DNA of 64,000 bases, from positions 682,001 to 746,000 of the forward strand of contig NZ_VFOP01000001.1 in the NCBI RefSeq assembly GCF_006716185.1, in the 5' to 3' direction. This stretch comes from Ornithinicoccus hortensis. GTDB lineage: Bacteria > Actinomycetota > Actinomycetes > Actinomycetales > Dermatophilaceae. Under the pieces are notes generated by a model that made no database searches, was not told the DNA's origin, and saw nothing but the letters and a program-made list of their open reading frames with translations. Below, piece by piece: positions 8,161-16,843 of the stretch. The translations under genes and the position numbers were made by a program. Within the stretch, counting starts at the first letter, position 1. Every line of letters starts with the position of its first letter.

Positions 8161-9176
8161 CAGGCCTTGGCCACGATGTGCTCGTGGAGTGCCGGGATCA
8201 CGGTCTCGCCGTACTGCCGCAGCGTCTCCTCCTTGCTGTCGTGCATCACGTAGGCGGCGAACTGGTCGACACCCAGGTCCTTCAGCGCGGTGAGCTTGTC
8301 GATGTGGTCCTGGGCCGTGCCGAGCACGCAGAACCGGTCGACGATCTCGTCCGGCACGAAGTCGACGTGGTCGTTGTCGACCCGTCCGTGGGTGTTGTAG
8401 TCGTAGGCCGTGCGGCCGGCGATGTAGTCCGACAGCGCCTGGGGGATCGCCCCGGACGTGCCGTAGCGGTCGACGATGTCGGCGATGTGGTTGCCGACCA
8501 TGCCGCCGAACCACCGGCTCTGCGCCCGCTGGTGGTCCAGGTCGCTCCCGACGTATGCCGGGGCGGAGACACAGATCTTCACCGACATCGGGTCCCGCCC
8601 GGCGTTGTCGGCCGCGTCCCGGACCGCCTGGATCATCCACTTGGTGATGTCGACGTCGGCCAGCTGCAGGATGTAACCGTCGGCCACCTGCCCGGTCAGT
8701 TCCAACGCCTTCGGTCCGTAGGCGGCGACCCACACCTCCAGGGAGGAGCCGGTCGACCAGGGGAAGCGGAGCGTCGCGCCCTGGTACTCGACGGGGCGGG
8801 AGTTGGCCAGCTCCCGGATGACGTGCACGCTCTCCCGCAGCGTCTTCAGGTTGGACGGGCGCCCGTTGGTGACCCGGACGGCGGAGTCGCCCCGGCCGAT
8901 CCCGCACACGGTCCGGTTGCCGTACATCTCGTTCAGCGTGGCGAACACGCTGGCGGTGACGGTCCAGTCCCGGGTGGCGGGGTTGGTCACGAACGGCCCG
9001 ACGGTCACCTTGCGGGTGCCCGCCAGGATCGCCGAGTGGATCACGTACGGCTCCTGCCACAGCAGGTGGCTGTCGAAGGTCCACACGTAGGAGAACCCGT
9101 GGTGCTCGGCCAACTGCGCCAGCTGGACGACGCGGCTCGAGGGTGGGTTGGTCTGGAAAACTGCTCCGAAGTCCAC
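8160..9176 (-). CDS. Luciferase-like (LLM) flavin/F420-dependent oxidoreductase of the pyrimidine operon
   Basis: About 338 residues. The N-terminus reads VDFGAVFQTNPPSSRVVQLAQ, and Mer-like landmarks follow (YVWTFDSHLLWQEPY, GPFVTNPATRDW, GRGDSAVR). It is an LLM-fold enzyme close to the family called CPS_4043-type (TIGR03842), whose function is not established. Start GTG 9176 has GAGGGG six bases upstream. It lies 10 bp after the amidohydrolase gene and overlaps the permease gene. The uracil-opening enzyme RutA is also an LLM protein, so an oxidative or reductive step on a pyrimidine ring is plausible but inferred. Confidence 0.85.
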   Translation of the reverse strand: MDFGAVFQTNPPSSRVVQLAQLAEHHGFSYVWTFDSHLLWQEPYVIHSAILAGTRKVTVGPFVTNPATRDWTVTASVFATLNEMYGNRTVCGIGRGDSAVRVTNGRPSNLKTLRESVHVIRELANSRPVEYQGATLRFPWSTGSSLEVWVAAYGPKALELTGQVADGYILQLADVDITKWMIQAVRDAADNAGRDPMSVKICVSAPAYVGSDLDHQRAQSRWFGGMVGNHIADIVDRYGTSGAIPQALSDYIAGRTAYDYNTHGRVDNDHVDFVPDEIVDRFCVLGTAQDHIDKLTALKDLGVDQFAAYVMHDSKEETLRQYGETVIPALHEHIVAKA

Positions 9177-9186
9177 GCGCCGCCCC

Positions 9187-10608
9187 TCAGACCAGGTACT
9201 GACTGAGGCCGCGCTTGAGGTAGCGCCCGTGTCCGGTCGACCCGTGGTACTCCCCACCGTCCACCAGGACCCGTCCGCGGGAGAGCACCGTGTCGACGTG
9301 GCCGTCGATCTCGAAGCCCTCCCAGGCGGCGTAGTCCATGTTCATGTGGTGGGTCTTCTCCAGACCGATCGAGGTGTGCCCGTTCGGGTCGTACACCACG
9401 ATGTCGGCGTCGGCCCCGGGGGCGATGACGCCCTTGGTGCCGTAGAGGCCGAACATCCGGGCAGGCGTGGTCGAGGTGAGCTCGACCCAGCGCTCCAGGC
9501 TGATCTGGCCGGTCACCACGCCCTGGTACATCAGGTTCATCCGGTGCTCCACCGAGCCGATGCCGTTGGGGATGGCCCGGAAGTCGCCGATGCCCAGCTC
9601 CTTCTGGTCCTTCATGCAGAACGGGCAGTGGTCGGTGGAGACCATCTGCAGGTCGTTGGTCCGCAACCCCTGCCACATGGCGTCCTGGTGGCCCTCCTCG
9701 CGCGAGCGCAACGGCGTCGAGCAGACCCACTTGGCCCCCTCGAAGCCTGGCGCGCCGAGCTGCTCCTCCAGCGACAGGTAGAGGTACTGCGGGCAGGTCT
9801 CGGCGAAGACGTTCTTGCCACGCCCGCGGGCCGCGGCGAGCTGCTCCACCGCCTGCTTGGCGGACACGTGCACGACATACAGGGGAGCGTTGGTGACGTC
9901 GGCCAGCATGATCGCGCGGTGCGTGGCCTCCTCCTCCATCTGCCAGGCGCGGGCGATCCCGTGGTAGTAGGGGTCGGTCTTGCCCTGGTTGTACAGCTGC
10001 TCGGCCAGCACGTCGATGGCCGGGCCGTTCTCGGCGTGCATCATCGTCAGCAGGCCCAGGTCGGCCGCCTTCTGCATCGCCTGCAGGATCTGCGCGTCGT
10101 CGCTGTAGAAGACGCCGGGGTAGGCCATGAACAGCTTGTAGCTGCTGACGCCCTCGTCGACCAGGGTCTCCATCGCCTTCAGCGAGAACTCGTCGACGCC
10201 GCCGATGATCTGGTGGAAGCCGTAGTCGATCGCGCAGTTGCCGCCGGCCTTGTCGTGCCAGGCGGCCAGGCCCTCCTCGACCCGTTCGCCGTACCGCTGG
10301 ATGGCGAAGTCGATGATCGTGGTCGTCCCACCCCAGGCGGCTGCGCGGGTGCCGGTCTCGAAGGTGTCGGAGGCCTCGGTGCCGCCGAACGGCATCTGCA
10401 TGTGGGTGTGTGCGTCGATCCCGCCGGGGATGACGTACTTGCCGGTCGCGTCGATCACCGTGTCGGCGCCGGCCGCGAGGTCGTGACCGAGCAGCGCGGA
10501 CCCGGGGGCCAGCACCGCGACGACCTTCTCGCCGTCGACGAGGACGTCGGCCTCGGTGCGGCCGGTGGAGGAGACGACGGTGCCGCCCTTGATGTATGTG
10601 GTGGTCAT
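9187..10608 (-). CDS. hydA: Dihydropyrimidinase / D-hydantoinase
   Basis: 473 residues of the amidohydrolase superfamily. The metal-binding HTH motif is at 67-69 (GGIDAHTHMQMPF). The Lys in SSYKLFMAYP (K158) is the residue that is carboxylated in this family. Further metal ligands lie in MMHAENG and YVVHVSAK, and the catalytic Asp is in STDHCPF. It hydrolyses the cyclic amide of 5,6-dihydropyrimidines or hydantoins to N-carbamoyl amino acids. The start at 10608 is chosen by the GAGGAG ribosome binding site; the frame is open further upstream. The nitrilase upstream would act on its product. Confidence 0.93.
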   Translation of the reverse strand: MTTTYIKGGTVVSSTGRTEADVLVDGEKVVAVLAPGSALLGHDLAAGADTVIDATGKYVIPGGIDAHTHMQMPFGGTEASDTFETGTRAAAWGGTTTIIDFAIQRYGERVEEGLAAWHDKAGGNCAIDYGFHQIIGGVDEFSLKAMETLVDEGVSSYKLFMAYPGVFYSDDAQILQAMQKAADLGLLTMMHAENGPAIDVLAEQLYNQGKTDPYYHGIARAWQMEEEATHRAIMLADVTNAPLYVVHVSAKQAVEQLAAARGRGKNVFAETCPQYLYLSLEEQLGAPGFEGAKWVCSTPLRSREEGHQDAMWQGLRTNDLQMVSTDHCPFCMKDQKELGIGDFRAIPNGIGSVEHRMNLMYQGVVTGQISLERWVELTSTTPARMFGLYGTKGVIAPGADADIVVYDPNGHTSIGLEKTHHMNMDYAAWEGFEIDGHVDTVLSRGRVLVDGGEYHGSTGHGRYLKRGLSQYLV

Positions 10609-10618
10609 CGCACGCTCC

Positions 10619-11467
10619 TCACGGCTGGGTGATCTGGGTGTAGGAGTCCGGGCGGCGGTCCCGGTAGAACTGCCAGTCGTCACGCATCTGCTGCACCATG
10701 TCCAGGTCCAGGTCGCGGATCAGCACCTCCTCGGAGTCGCCCGACCCGAGGTCGCCGACGAAGTTGCCGCGGGGGTCGATCACCTGGCTGGTGCCGTAGA
10801 AGTTCACCGCCTCGTCGCCGTACTCGTTGTCCTCGGACCCGACCCGGTTGGGCTGCAGCACGAAGTAGCCGTTGGCCACGGCGGCCGCGGGGCCCTCGAT
10901 CTCCCAGAGCCGGTTGGACAGCCCGGGCTTGGTGGCGTTGGGGTTGAACACCATGTGCGCCCCGGCCAGCCCCAGCTCCCGCCAGCCCTCGGGGAAGTGT
11001 CGGTCGTAGCAGATGTAGGTCCCGACCTTGCCCACCGCGGTGTCGAACACCGGGTAGCCCAGGTTGCCCGGGCGGAAGTAGAACTTCTCCCAGAACTTCT
11101 CCACGTGCGGGATGTGGTGCTTGCGGTACTTGCCCAGCACCGTGCCGTCGGCGTCCACCACCACCGCGGTGTTGTAGTAGATGCCGGTCTGCTGCTCCTC
11201 GTAGATCGGCAGGATCGAGACCAGACCCAGCTCCTTGGCCAGCGCCGCGAACCGCTGCACGATCGGACCGTCGGCCGGTTCGGCATACCGGTAGTACTTC
11301 TTGTCCTGGGTGATCCCGAAGTACGGGCCGTAGAAGAGTTCCTGGAAGCAGATGACCTGCGCTCCCTCTGCTGCGGCGTCCCGGGCGAACTGCTCGTGCT
11401 TGTCCAGCATCGAGTCCTTGTCCCCGGTCCAGGTGGTCTGGGTTATTGCTGCCCTCACGGTGGCCAT
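10619..11467 (-). CDS. Nitrilase-family amidohydrolase, probable beta-ureidopropionase / N-carbamoyl amidase
   Basis: 282 residues with the Glu-Lys-Cys triad of the carbon-nitrogen hydrolase fold: E43 (CFQELFYGPYF), K116 (KYRKHHIPH) and C153 (YICYDRHFPEG). The length and the PEGWRELGLAGA segment resemble beta-ureidopropionase and N-carbamoylputrescine amidase. Next to a dihydropyrimidinase it most likely removes the carbamoyl group to give a beta-amino acid, CO2 and ammonia. It is the first gene of the seven-gene operon. Start ATG 11467 has GGAGAGAC directly upstream. Confidence 0.9.
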   Translation of the reverse strand: MATVRAAITQTTWTGDKDSMLDKHEQFARDAAAEGAQVICFQELFYGPYFGITQDKKYYRYAEPADGPIVQRFAALAKELGLVSILPIYEEQQTGIYYNTAVVVDADGTVLGKYRKHHIPHVEKFWEKFYFRPGNLGYPVFDTAVGKVGTYICYDRHFPEGWRELGLAGAHMVFNPNATKPGLSNRLWEIEGPAAAVANGYFVLQPNRVGSEDNEYGDEAVNFYGTSQVIDPRGNFVGDLGSGDSEEVLIRDLDLDMVQQMRDDWQFYRDRRPDSYTQITQP

Positions 11468-11600
11468 GTCTCTCCAGTTCGTCGGCACTGACGGGAGTCT
11501 CGCTCCGCTGTGTTTCCGCAGTGTGTCGGTCGCGTGACGGTCGGCACACAGGGACAAGTCCCAACCTAGCGGAGCGTCGCGCGGAGGGTAAGAGGTGCGA
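11468..11600 (-). promoter_or_regulatory. Upstream region of the pyrimidine operon
   Basis: This 133-bp leader has no open frame that looks coding. On the minus strand it contains an imperfect inverted repeat between 11525 and 11556, with arms GTGTG.CG..C. It also has a possible TAGGTT -10 box near 11567. It is the only likely promoter region for the seven-gene operon. Neither element is strong. Confidence 0.25.
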
Positions 11601-11618
11601 CCGGGCGCGGCGCGGTCC

Positions 11619-11624
11619 TACGAT
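11619..11624 (+). promoter_or_regulatory. -10 box in front of the decayed exported-protein gene
   Basis: TACGAT ends seven bases before the ATG at 11632, the spacing of a leaderless actinobacterial gene. It marks the start of the disrupted gene that follows. Confidence 0.45.
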
Positions 11625-11631
11625 GCGGGCC

Positions 11632-12224
11632 ATGTGGCGGCGGGTGCGACGAGGACTCCTCGTGGTGGTGGTGCTGGGGGTGGCCCTGGTCGTCGGGTTG
11701 GTCGGTGGCCGCGCTGACGCGGGACCTCGGCGTCGCACCGGAAGCACCGGGCGGCCGGCTACCGGTGCAGCATCGTCTCCCGGGAGTCGGGGTGGTTCGC
11801 CCACCGCTACGACCAGCTCTGCCACTGGAGCTTCGCCGACTACTACCGGGTCGGGGATGCGGCGCAGGTCGTGGAGCGGCACGGCCTGTCGGGGAAGACG
11901 CCGCAGGACTGCCCCCACCTGTTCCCGCCAGCCACCGACGACGTCGGGTTGGTGACCACCCGGGTGGTCCCTGCCGGTGCGGGTGGCAGCGAGTGCGGTG
12001 AGGCGCCCTCCCTGGAGACCCTGCGGCCCTGATCCCGCTTAGGTGAGCCGACCGAACTGGTGGTGGAGCACCCCCTGGACCCGGCGGCCGACGTGCCGGG
12101 CGCCGGCGACGACTGGGTGGTGGTCACCTCGGCCAGCATCTTCCTGAACGAGGAGCTGGGGTGCGGGTTCGGGGTCCTCTTCTGCAACCGCCCGATGGAC
12201 GAGGTGGCCCTCCCACGCCCATAG
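11632..12224 (+). pseudogene. Disrupted gene for a small exported cysteine-rich protein
   Basis: Starting at ATG 11632 the first frame gives a signal anchor (MWRRVRRGLLVVVVLG...). That frame then becomes low-complexity Arg/Thr. From about 11718 the third frame looks genuinely coding: GYRCSIVSRESGWFAHRY, CHWSFADYYRVGDAAQVV, GLSGKTPQDCPHLFPP. That frame meets a TGA at 12030 and continues convincingly after it (GEPTELVVEHPLDP, GDDWVVVTSASIFLNE, GVLFCNRPMDEV) to a TAG at 12222. A frameshift near 11690-11717 and an in-frame stop therefore break one gene of roughly 195 codons with six cysteines. I do not recognise the family. Two sequencing errors are the alternative. Confidence 0.6.
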
Positions 12225-12247
12225 GCATCTGGGATGCTGTGCCAGAC

Positions 12248-13054
12248 ATGAACGACCTGCTGATCACCTCCCCGGCGAACCCCCGGCTGAAGGGTCTGAC
12301 CGGGCTGCGCCGCCGCCGGGTCCGGGAGGCGGAGGGGCGCACCCTGCTGGAGGGCTTCGAGGAGCTCTCACTCGCCCTCGACGCCGGCCTGGTGCCCACG
12401 ACCGTGTACTACTGCCCGGACCTGATGGCCGACCCCGACAGCCAGCTGGAGGTGGTCGGGCAGGCCGCAGAGGGTGGGGCCGAGACCGTCCGGCTCGGGC
12501 GGGCGGCCTTCGAGAAGGTCGCCTACCGGGAGGGCCCGGACGGGTTCCTCGCGGTCGTGCCCACGGTCACCCGGACCACCGCCGACCTGGCGCTCGCCGC
12601 CGACCCGCTGGTGCTGGTCTGCGAGGGCGTGGAGAAGCCCGGCAACCTGGGCGCGATGCTGCGCACCGCGGACGCCGCGGGGGTGGACGCCGTCATCGCG
12701 GCCGACCCGGTGACCGACTGGGGCAACCCCAACGTGGTCCGGGCCAGCAAGGGCACCGTGTTCACCATCCCGGTGGTCAGCGACAGCACCCGGGCGACCC
12801 TGGAGCGGTTGGTGCGGGACGGCATACCCCTCGTGGCGGCCACGCCCGACACCGACGTCGAGCACACCGAGGTGGACTACACCGGGCCCGTCGCGATCGC
12901 GGTCGGCGCGGAGAAGTACGGGCTGTCGCCCGAGCTGCTCGCCGCCGCCACCTACCGGGTGCGGATCCCGATGGTGGGGCGCGCCAACTCGCTCAACGTC
13001 GCGACCTCGGCGGCGATCCTGCTCTACGAGGCCGTGCGCCAGCGGCACCGGTGA
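12248..13054 (+). CDS. SpoU/TrmH-family RNA 2'-O-methyltransferase
   Basis: About 268 residues. An N-terminal substrate-binding domain (SPANPRLKGLTGLRRRRVREAEGRTLLEG) is followed by the knotted SPOUT catalytic domain. The three SpoU motifs are visible: EKPGNLGAMLRTADAAG, NVVRASKG.VF..P and AVGAEKYGLS ... RIPMVGRANSLNVATSAAILLYE. It probably methylates 23S rRNA or tRNA ribose. The start at 12248 follows the family's usual N-terminus; the frame is open back to 12161 but reads there through the disrupted gene. Confidence 0.92.
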   Translation: MNDLLITSPANPRLKGLTGLRRRRVREAEGRTLLEGFEELSLALDAGLVPTTVYYCPDLMADPDSQLEVVGQAAEGGAETVRLGRAAFEKVAYREGPDGFLAVVPTVTRTTADLALAADPLVLVCEGVEKPGNLGAMLRTADAAGVDAVIAADPVTDWGNPNVVRASKGTVFTIPVVSDSTRATLERLVRDGIPLVAATPDTDVEHTEVDYTGPVAIAVGAEKYGLSPELLAAATYRVRIPMVGRANSLNVATSAAILLYEAVRQRHR

Positions 13055-13112
13055 CCCCCGGCAGGTCACCCTGGTTGGGGCGCGGACTGTGCGCTGTGTC
13101 ACGATGACCGGT

Positions 13113-13745
13113 ATGCGCATCGACCATGTTTGTTATGCCGCAGAGTCAGATGGGATGAGGGCGACGGCCGATCGGTTGGCGCAACGGCTGGGGGTCACCC
13201 CACGGGACGGCGGGCTGCACCCCAGGTTCGGGACGCGCAACATGATCCTCCCCCTGGCGGACTCCCGCTACCTGGAGGTGGTGGAGGTCCTGGACCACCC
13301 CGCGGCCGACAAGGCACCGTTCGGGCAGGCGGTGCGGGCCCGCTCGGAGAAGGGGGGCGGCTGGATGGCGTGGGTCGTGGCCGTGGACGACCTGACCCGG
13401 TTCGAGGAGAAGCTGGGCCGCAAGGCCGTCGAGGGGCACCGGCACACCCCCGAGGGGATCGACCTCACCTGGCGCCAGGTCGGCATCAAGGGCCTGCTGG
13501 CCGACCCGCAACTGCCGTTCTTCGTGCACTGGGACAGCATGGAGCACCACCCCTCGACCCTGGACGAGAGCGGCGTGCGGCTCACCGCGCTGCAGATCAA
13601 CGGCGACCCTTCCCGGATCCGGGACTGGCTCGGCCTGGACCGGCCGGGTGAGTTCGAGAAGGCGATCGAGTTCGGGTTCCACGGCGGGGAACCGGCCCTC
13701 GACGCCGTCACCTTCGAGGTCGACGGGGACCAGGTCACCCTCTGA
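13113..13745 (+). CDS. VOC (glyoxalase-like) superfamily protein
   Basis: About 210 residues. The start reads RIDHVCYAAESDGMRATADRLAQRLGV, followed by HPRFGTRNMILPL and YLEVVEVLDHP, matching the Glyoxalase_3-like branch of the vicinal oxygen chelate fold. It has two tandem half-domains; His in the first strand and Glu in YLEVVEV may bind metal. The function is unknown. An in-frame ATG at 13104 is an alternative start, and neither has a strong ribosome binding site. It converges on copA with only 27 bases between the stops. Confidence 0.8.
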   Translation: MRIDHVCYAAESDGMRATADRLAQRLGVTPRDGGLHPRFGTRNMILPLADSRYLEVVEVLDHPAADKAPFGQAVRARSEKGGGWMAWVVAVDDLTRFEEKLGRKAVEGHRHTPEGIDLTWRQVGIKGLLADPQLPFFVHWDSMEHHPSTLDESGVRLTALQINGDPSRIRDWLGLDRPGEFEKAIEFGFHGGEPALDAVTFEVDGDQVTL

Positions 13746-13772
13746 GCGGCCGGCGCCGCGGCGCACGGGGGG

Positions 13773-16079
13773 TCAGCGACCGTAGCCGCGTAGCCGCAGG
13801 CTGTTGAGCACCACCAGGACACTGGACAGCGCCATCGCGCCCCCGGCGATCATCGGGTTGAGCAGGCCGAACGCCGCCAGCGGGATCGCCGCGGTGTTGT
13901 AACCGAAGGCCCAGCCCAGGTTCTGCTTGATGATCTTCAGGGTCTCCCGGGACAGCCCGATGGCGGTGCCGACGCTGCGCACGTCCGAGCGCATCAGCAC
14001 GATGTCGGCCGACTCCATGGCGGCGTCGGTCCCGGCGCCCATCGCCATCCCGAGGTCGGCCTGCGCGAGGGCAGCGGCGTCGTTGATCCCGTCGCCGACC
14101 ATCGCCACGACCCTGCCCTCAGCCTGGAGCCGGGCGACCTCGGCGTGCTTGTCCTCGGGCAGCACGTTGGCGCGCACCCGGGACGGGTCGATCCCGACCT
14201 CCTGGGCGACGGCGCGGGCGGTGTACTCGTTGTCACCGGTGAGCAGGTATGCCGTGAGGCCGAGGTCGGCGAGCTCGCGCACCGCCCGCTTGCTGCTCGG
14301 ACGGGCCTGGTCGGCGACCGTGATCGCGGCCCGCGCGGTGCCCTCCCAGCCCACCAGCACCGTGGTGCCGGTGGCCGAGGCGACCGCCTCGGCCAGCTCC
14401 TGGGGGACCGTGGAGAACAGCTCGGGCTTGCCCACCGTCACCGGCATCCCCTTGATCGAGGCCCGTGCGCCGCGCCCCGGGAGGTTCTCGAACCCGTGGG
14501 CCCGGGGGACCTCGACGCCCCGCTGCTCCGCACCCTCGACGATGGCGCGGGCGATGGGGTGCTCGCTGCCGGCCTCCACGCCCGCCGCGGCCTTGAGCGC
14601 CGCCAGCTCGGGAAGGCGGCCGGTGGTGGTGACCGTCTGCAGCTGGGGTTCGCCCGCGGTGAGGGTGCCGGTCTTGTCCAGCACCACCGTGTCGACGGTG
14701 CGGGTGCTCTCCAGGATCTCCGGGCCCTTGATGAGCACGCCGAGCTGGGCGCCGCGTCCGGTGCCGGTGAGGAGCGCGGTGGGCGTGGCCAGGCCCAGGG
14801 CGCACGGGCAGGCGATGATGAGCACGGCCACGGTGGGCTCGAGGGCCTCGGTCACCGAGTGGCCGGTCAGCAGCCACAGCAGGAAGGTGACGGCGGCCAC
14901 CACCAGGACGGCGGGGACGAAGACCGCCGAGACCCGGTCGGCCAGGCGCTGCACCGGGGCCTTGCCGGTCTGCGCGTCCTCCACCAGGCGGGTGATCCGG
15001 GCGAGCACGGTCTCCGCGCCCACGCGGGTGGCTTCCACGACCAGGCGGCCCTGGCCGTTGATGGTGGCGCCCACGACCTCGTCGCCGACGCCCACCTCGA
15101 CCGGCATCGACTCACCGGTCACCATCGAGGCGTCGACCGCGCTCGACCCGTCGACCACGTTGCCGTCGGTGGCCACCTTCTCCCCGGGGCGCACGACGAA
15201 CCGGTCACCCGGTCGCAGGGCGTCGACCGGGAGGCGCTCCTCGGTCCACGCGCCGCTGGCCGGATCCGTGTGCAGGACCGCGACGTCCTTCGCGCCCAGG
15301 CTGAGCAGCGTGGTCAGCGCGGACTTGCCGCGTGACTTGGAGCGGGCCTCTATGTAGCGGCCGATCAGCAGGAAGGCGGTGACGACCGCGGCGGTCTCGA
15401 AGTACAGGTGCTCGGTGAACCCGGTGATCACCGCGACCAGGGACCACCCGTAGGCGGCGGTGATCCCGATCGAGACCAGGGTGTCCATCGTCGAGGCGCC
15501 GTGGCGGGCGTTGATCGCGGCGGCCCGGTGGAACGGCCACGCCGCCCACAGGTACACCGGCGTGGTCAGCAGCAGCTGCAGCCACGGGCCGGCCGACCCG
15601 AGCGCGTGGCTGACCGGGTGGACCATCGCCAGCACCATGACCACGGCAGCCAGTGCCGTCGCGGTCACCGCGCGCATCCGCAGCGAACGCTCGCCGACCA
15701 GGTCGTGGTCGTGCGCCCCGCCCTGGTGCTCCTCGTGAGCGCCGTCCCCGTGCCCGTGCTGCGCACCCGCGCCGTGGTCGTGGTCGTCGTCAGCCCCCTG
15801 CGCGGAGGTCGCGGCGGTCCGCTCCCGGACCGGTGCGGCGCCGTAGCCGGCGGCCTTCACGGTGGCGATCAGCGTGTCCACGGTGACCGGGTCGGCATAC
15901 CGGATCCGGGCCTTCTCGGTGGCCAGGTTGACGCTGGCCTCCACCCCGTCCAGCTTGTTGAGCTTGCGCTCGATGCGGGCCGAGCAGGAGGCACAGGTCA
16001 TCCCGGTGATGGACAGGTCGACCGCGGCACCGGGCGTCGACGGGCTGGCTGCGGACGTGCTCGAAGGGGAAGTGGACAT
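13773..16079 (-). CDS. copA: Cu(I)-exporting P1B-type ATPase
   Basis: 768 residues. An N-terminal HMA domain carries GMTCASC. A His/Asp/Gly-rich segment of about 35 residues (around 95-130) probably loads or senses metal. Eight membrane helices follow, with the transport motif CPC (IIACPCALG), the phosphorylated Asp in DKTGT near residue 468, the nucleotide-domain HP in SEHPIARA, and GDGIND. The pattern is CopA-type rather than Zn/Cd. It is last in csoR-copZ-copA and exports copper from the cytoplasm. Confidence 0.96.
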   Translation of the reverse strand: MSTSPSSTSAASPSTPGAAVDLSITGMTCASCSARIERKLNKLDGVEASVNLATEKARIRYADPVTVDTLIATVKAAGYGAAPVRERTAATSAQGADDDHDHGAGAQHGHGDGAHEEHQGGAHDHDLVGERSLRMRAVTATALAAVVMVLAMVHPVSHALGSAGPWLQLLLTTPVYLWAAWPFHRAAAINARHGASTMDTLVSIGITAAYGWSLVAVITGFTEHLYFETAAVVTAFLLIGRYIEARSKSRGKSALTTLLSLGAKDVAVLHTDPASGAWTEERLPVDALRPGDRFVVRPGEKVATDGNVVDGSSAVDASMVTGESMPVEVGVGDEVVGATINGQGRLVVEATRVGAETVLARITRLVEDAQTGKAPVQRLADRVSAVFVPAVLVVAAVTFLLWLLTGHSVTEALEPTVAVLIIACPCALGLATPTALLTGTGRGAQLGVLIKGPEILESTRTVDTVVLDKTGTLTAGEPQLQTVTTTGRLPELAALKAAAGVEAGSEHPIARAIVEGAEQRGVEVPRAHGFENLPGRGARASIKGMPVTVGKPELFSTVPQELAEAVASATGTTVLVGWEGTARAAITVADQARPSSKRAVRELADLGLTAYLLTGDNEYTARAVAQEVGIDPSRVRANVLPEDKHAEVARLQAEGRVVAMVGDGINDAAALAQADLGMAMGAGTDAAMESADIVLMRSDVRSVGTAIGLSRETLKIIKQNLGWAFGYNTAAIPLAAFGLLNPMIAGGAMALSSVLVVLNSLRLRGYGR

Positions 16080-16127
16080 CAGATCCTCGGTGGGTCGGTG
16101 CTGCGAGTGGTGCGGGTGGTGCCTGGC

Positions 16128-16355
16128 TCAGACGGAGGCGGTGTAGCCCGCCTCGGCGACGGCCGCGCGGGCCGCCTCCAGGTTCAGCGGGCCGGCGCTC
16201 TTGACGAAGACGTCGGAGTCGCCCCCGGCGTTCAGGTCGACGCGGACCTCGCGCACGGCCTCGATCTCCTGGAGCTCCTCGGTGACGGAGGCGACGCAGT
16301 GCTCGCAGGTCATGCCGCTGACGACGATCTTGGTGGTCTGGATCTGGGCGCTCAT
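16128..16355 (-). CDS. copZ: Copper chaperone with HMA fold
   Basis: 75 residues with the Cu(I)-binding GMTCEHC near residues 14-20 and the babbab ferredoxin-like fold pattern of Atx1/CopZ. It delivers copper to the HMA domain of CopA or to CsoR. It lies between csoR and copA, 48 bp from copA. Confidence 0.93.
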   Translation of the reverse strand: MSAQIQTTKIVVSGMTCEHCVASVTEELQEIEAVREVRVDLNAGGDSDVFVKSAGPLNLEAARAAVAEAGYTASV

Positions 16356-16422
16356 GGTGCTTCCTCTCGGGTGGTGCCGGCTCGGCCGGCGGGTGCCGGC
16401 CTCGGCTGTGGGGTTGGCTCGG

Positions 16423-16710
16423 TCAGCTGCGCACCAGCCGGGCGATTGCGGCAGAGGCTTCGGCCACCTTGGCGTCCGCGGCCTGGTCCGACTCGCGCGC
16501 CGCGTCCACGACGCAGTGGCCGATGTGGTCCTCCAACAGTCCGAGGCTCACCGCCTGCAACGCCTTGGTGGCGGCGCTGACCTGGGTCAGCACGTCGATG
16601 CAGTAGGTGTCGTTCTCGACCATCTTGGCGATCCCGCGGATCTGTCCCTCGATCCGCGCGAGTCGCTTGAGGTAGTCGTCCTTGGTGCCGGTGTACCCAT
16701 TCACAGCCAT
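16423..16710 (-). CDS. csoR: Copper-sensing repressor CsoR
   Basis: About 95 residues, all-helical DUF156 family. The Cu(I) ligands C37, H62 and C66 (TYCIDVL; EDHIGHC) match those of characterised CsoR proteins. The start at 16710 (MAVNGYTGTKDDYLKRL) was chosen because the family begins there. A longer frame would run through the operator. It represses csoR-copZ-copA until Cu(I) binds. Confidence 0.95.
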   Translation of the reverse strand: MAVNGYTGTKDDYLKRLARIEGQIRGIAKMVENDTYCIDVLTQVSAATKALQAVSLGLLEDHIGHCVVDAARESDQAADAKVAEASAAIARLVRS

Positions 16711-16719
16711 ACCAACACT

Positions 16720-16736
16720 ATACCCCCTATGGGTAT
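16720..16736. promoter_or_regulatory. CsoR operator
   Basis: ATACCCCCTATGGGTAT is a near-perfect inverted repeat of the GC-rich TACCC...GGGTA type bound by CsoR proteins. It lies nine bases upstream of the csoR start codon, where it can occlude the promoter. Autoregulation of the copper operon follows from family knowledge. Confidence 0.75.
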
Positions 16737-16843
16737 TCCGTGCGGGACCGGATCTCACGGGACCCGGAGGCGCCGAGTGGACCAGTTATGCACGCTTCCG
16801 GCCGGATTTCTGGCCACAACCCGTGCGCTCGGCGACGGGGCGG

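Noticed and set aside
4406-11600. TPP or other riboswitch in the pyrimidine operon
   Set aside because: The importer resembles thiamine-precursor transporters, but neither the operon leader nor the gaps show the conserved TPP core, and the enzymes point to ring catabolism.
11705-12001. A 98-residue Pro/Arg/Gly-rich open frame on the plus strand
   Set aside because: It overlaps the disrupted gene in the wrong frame; the third frame has far better protein-like composition.
12030-12032. TGA as a recoded (selenocysteine) codon
   Set aside because: No hairpin of the expected kind follows, the gene also carries a frameshift, and no selenoprotein genes are visible.
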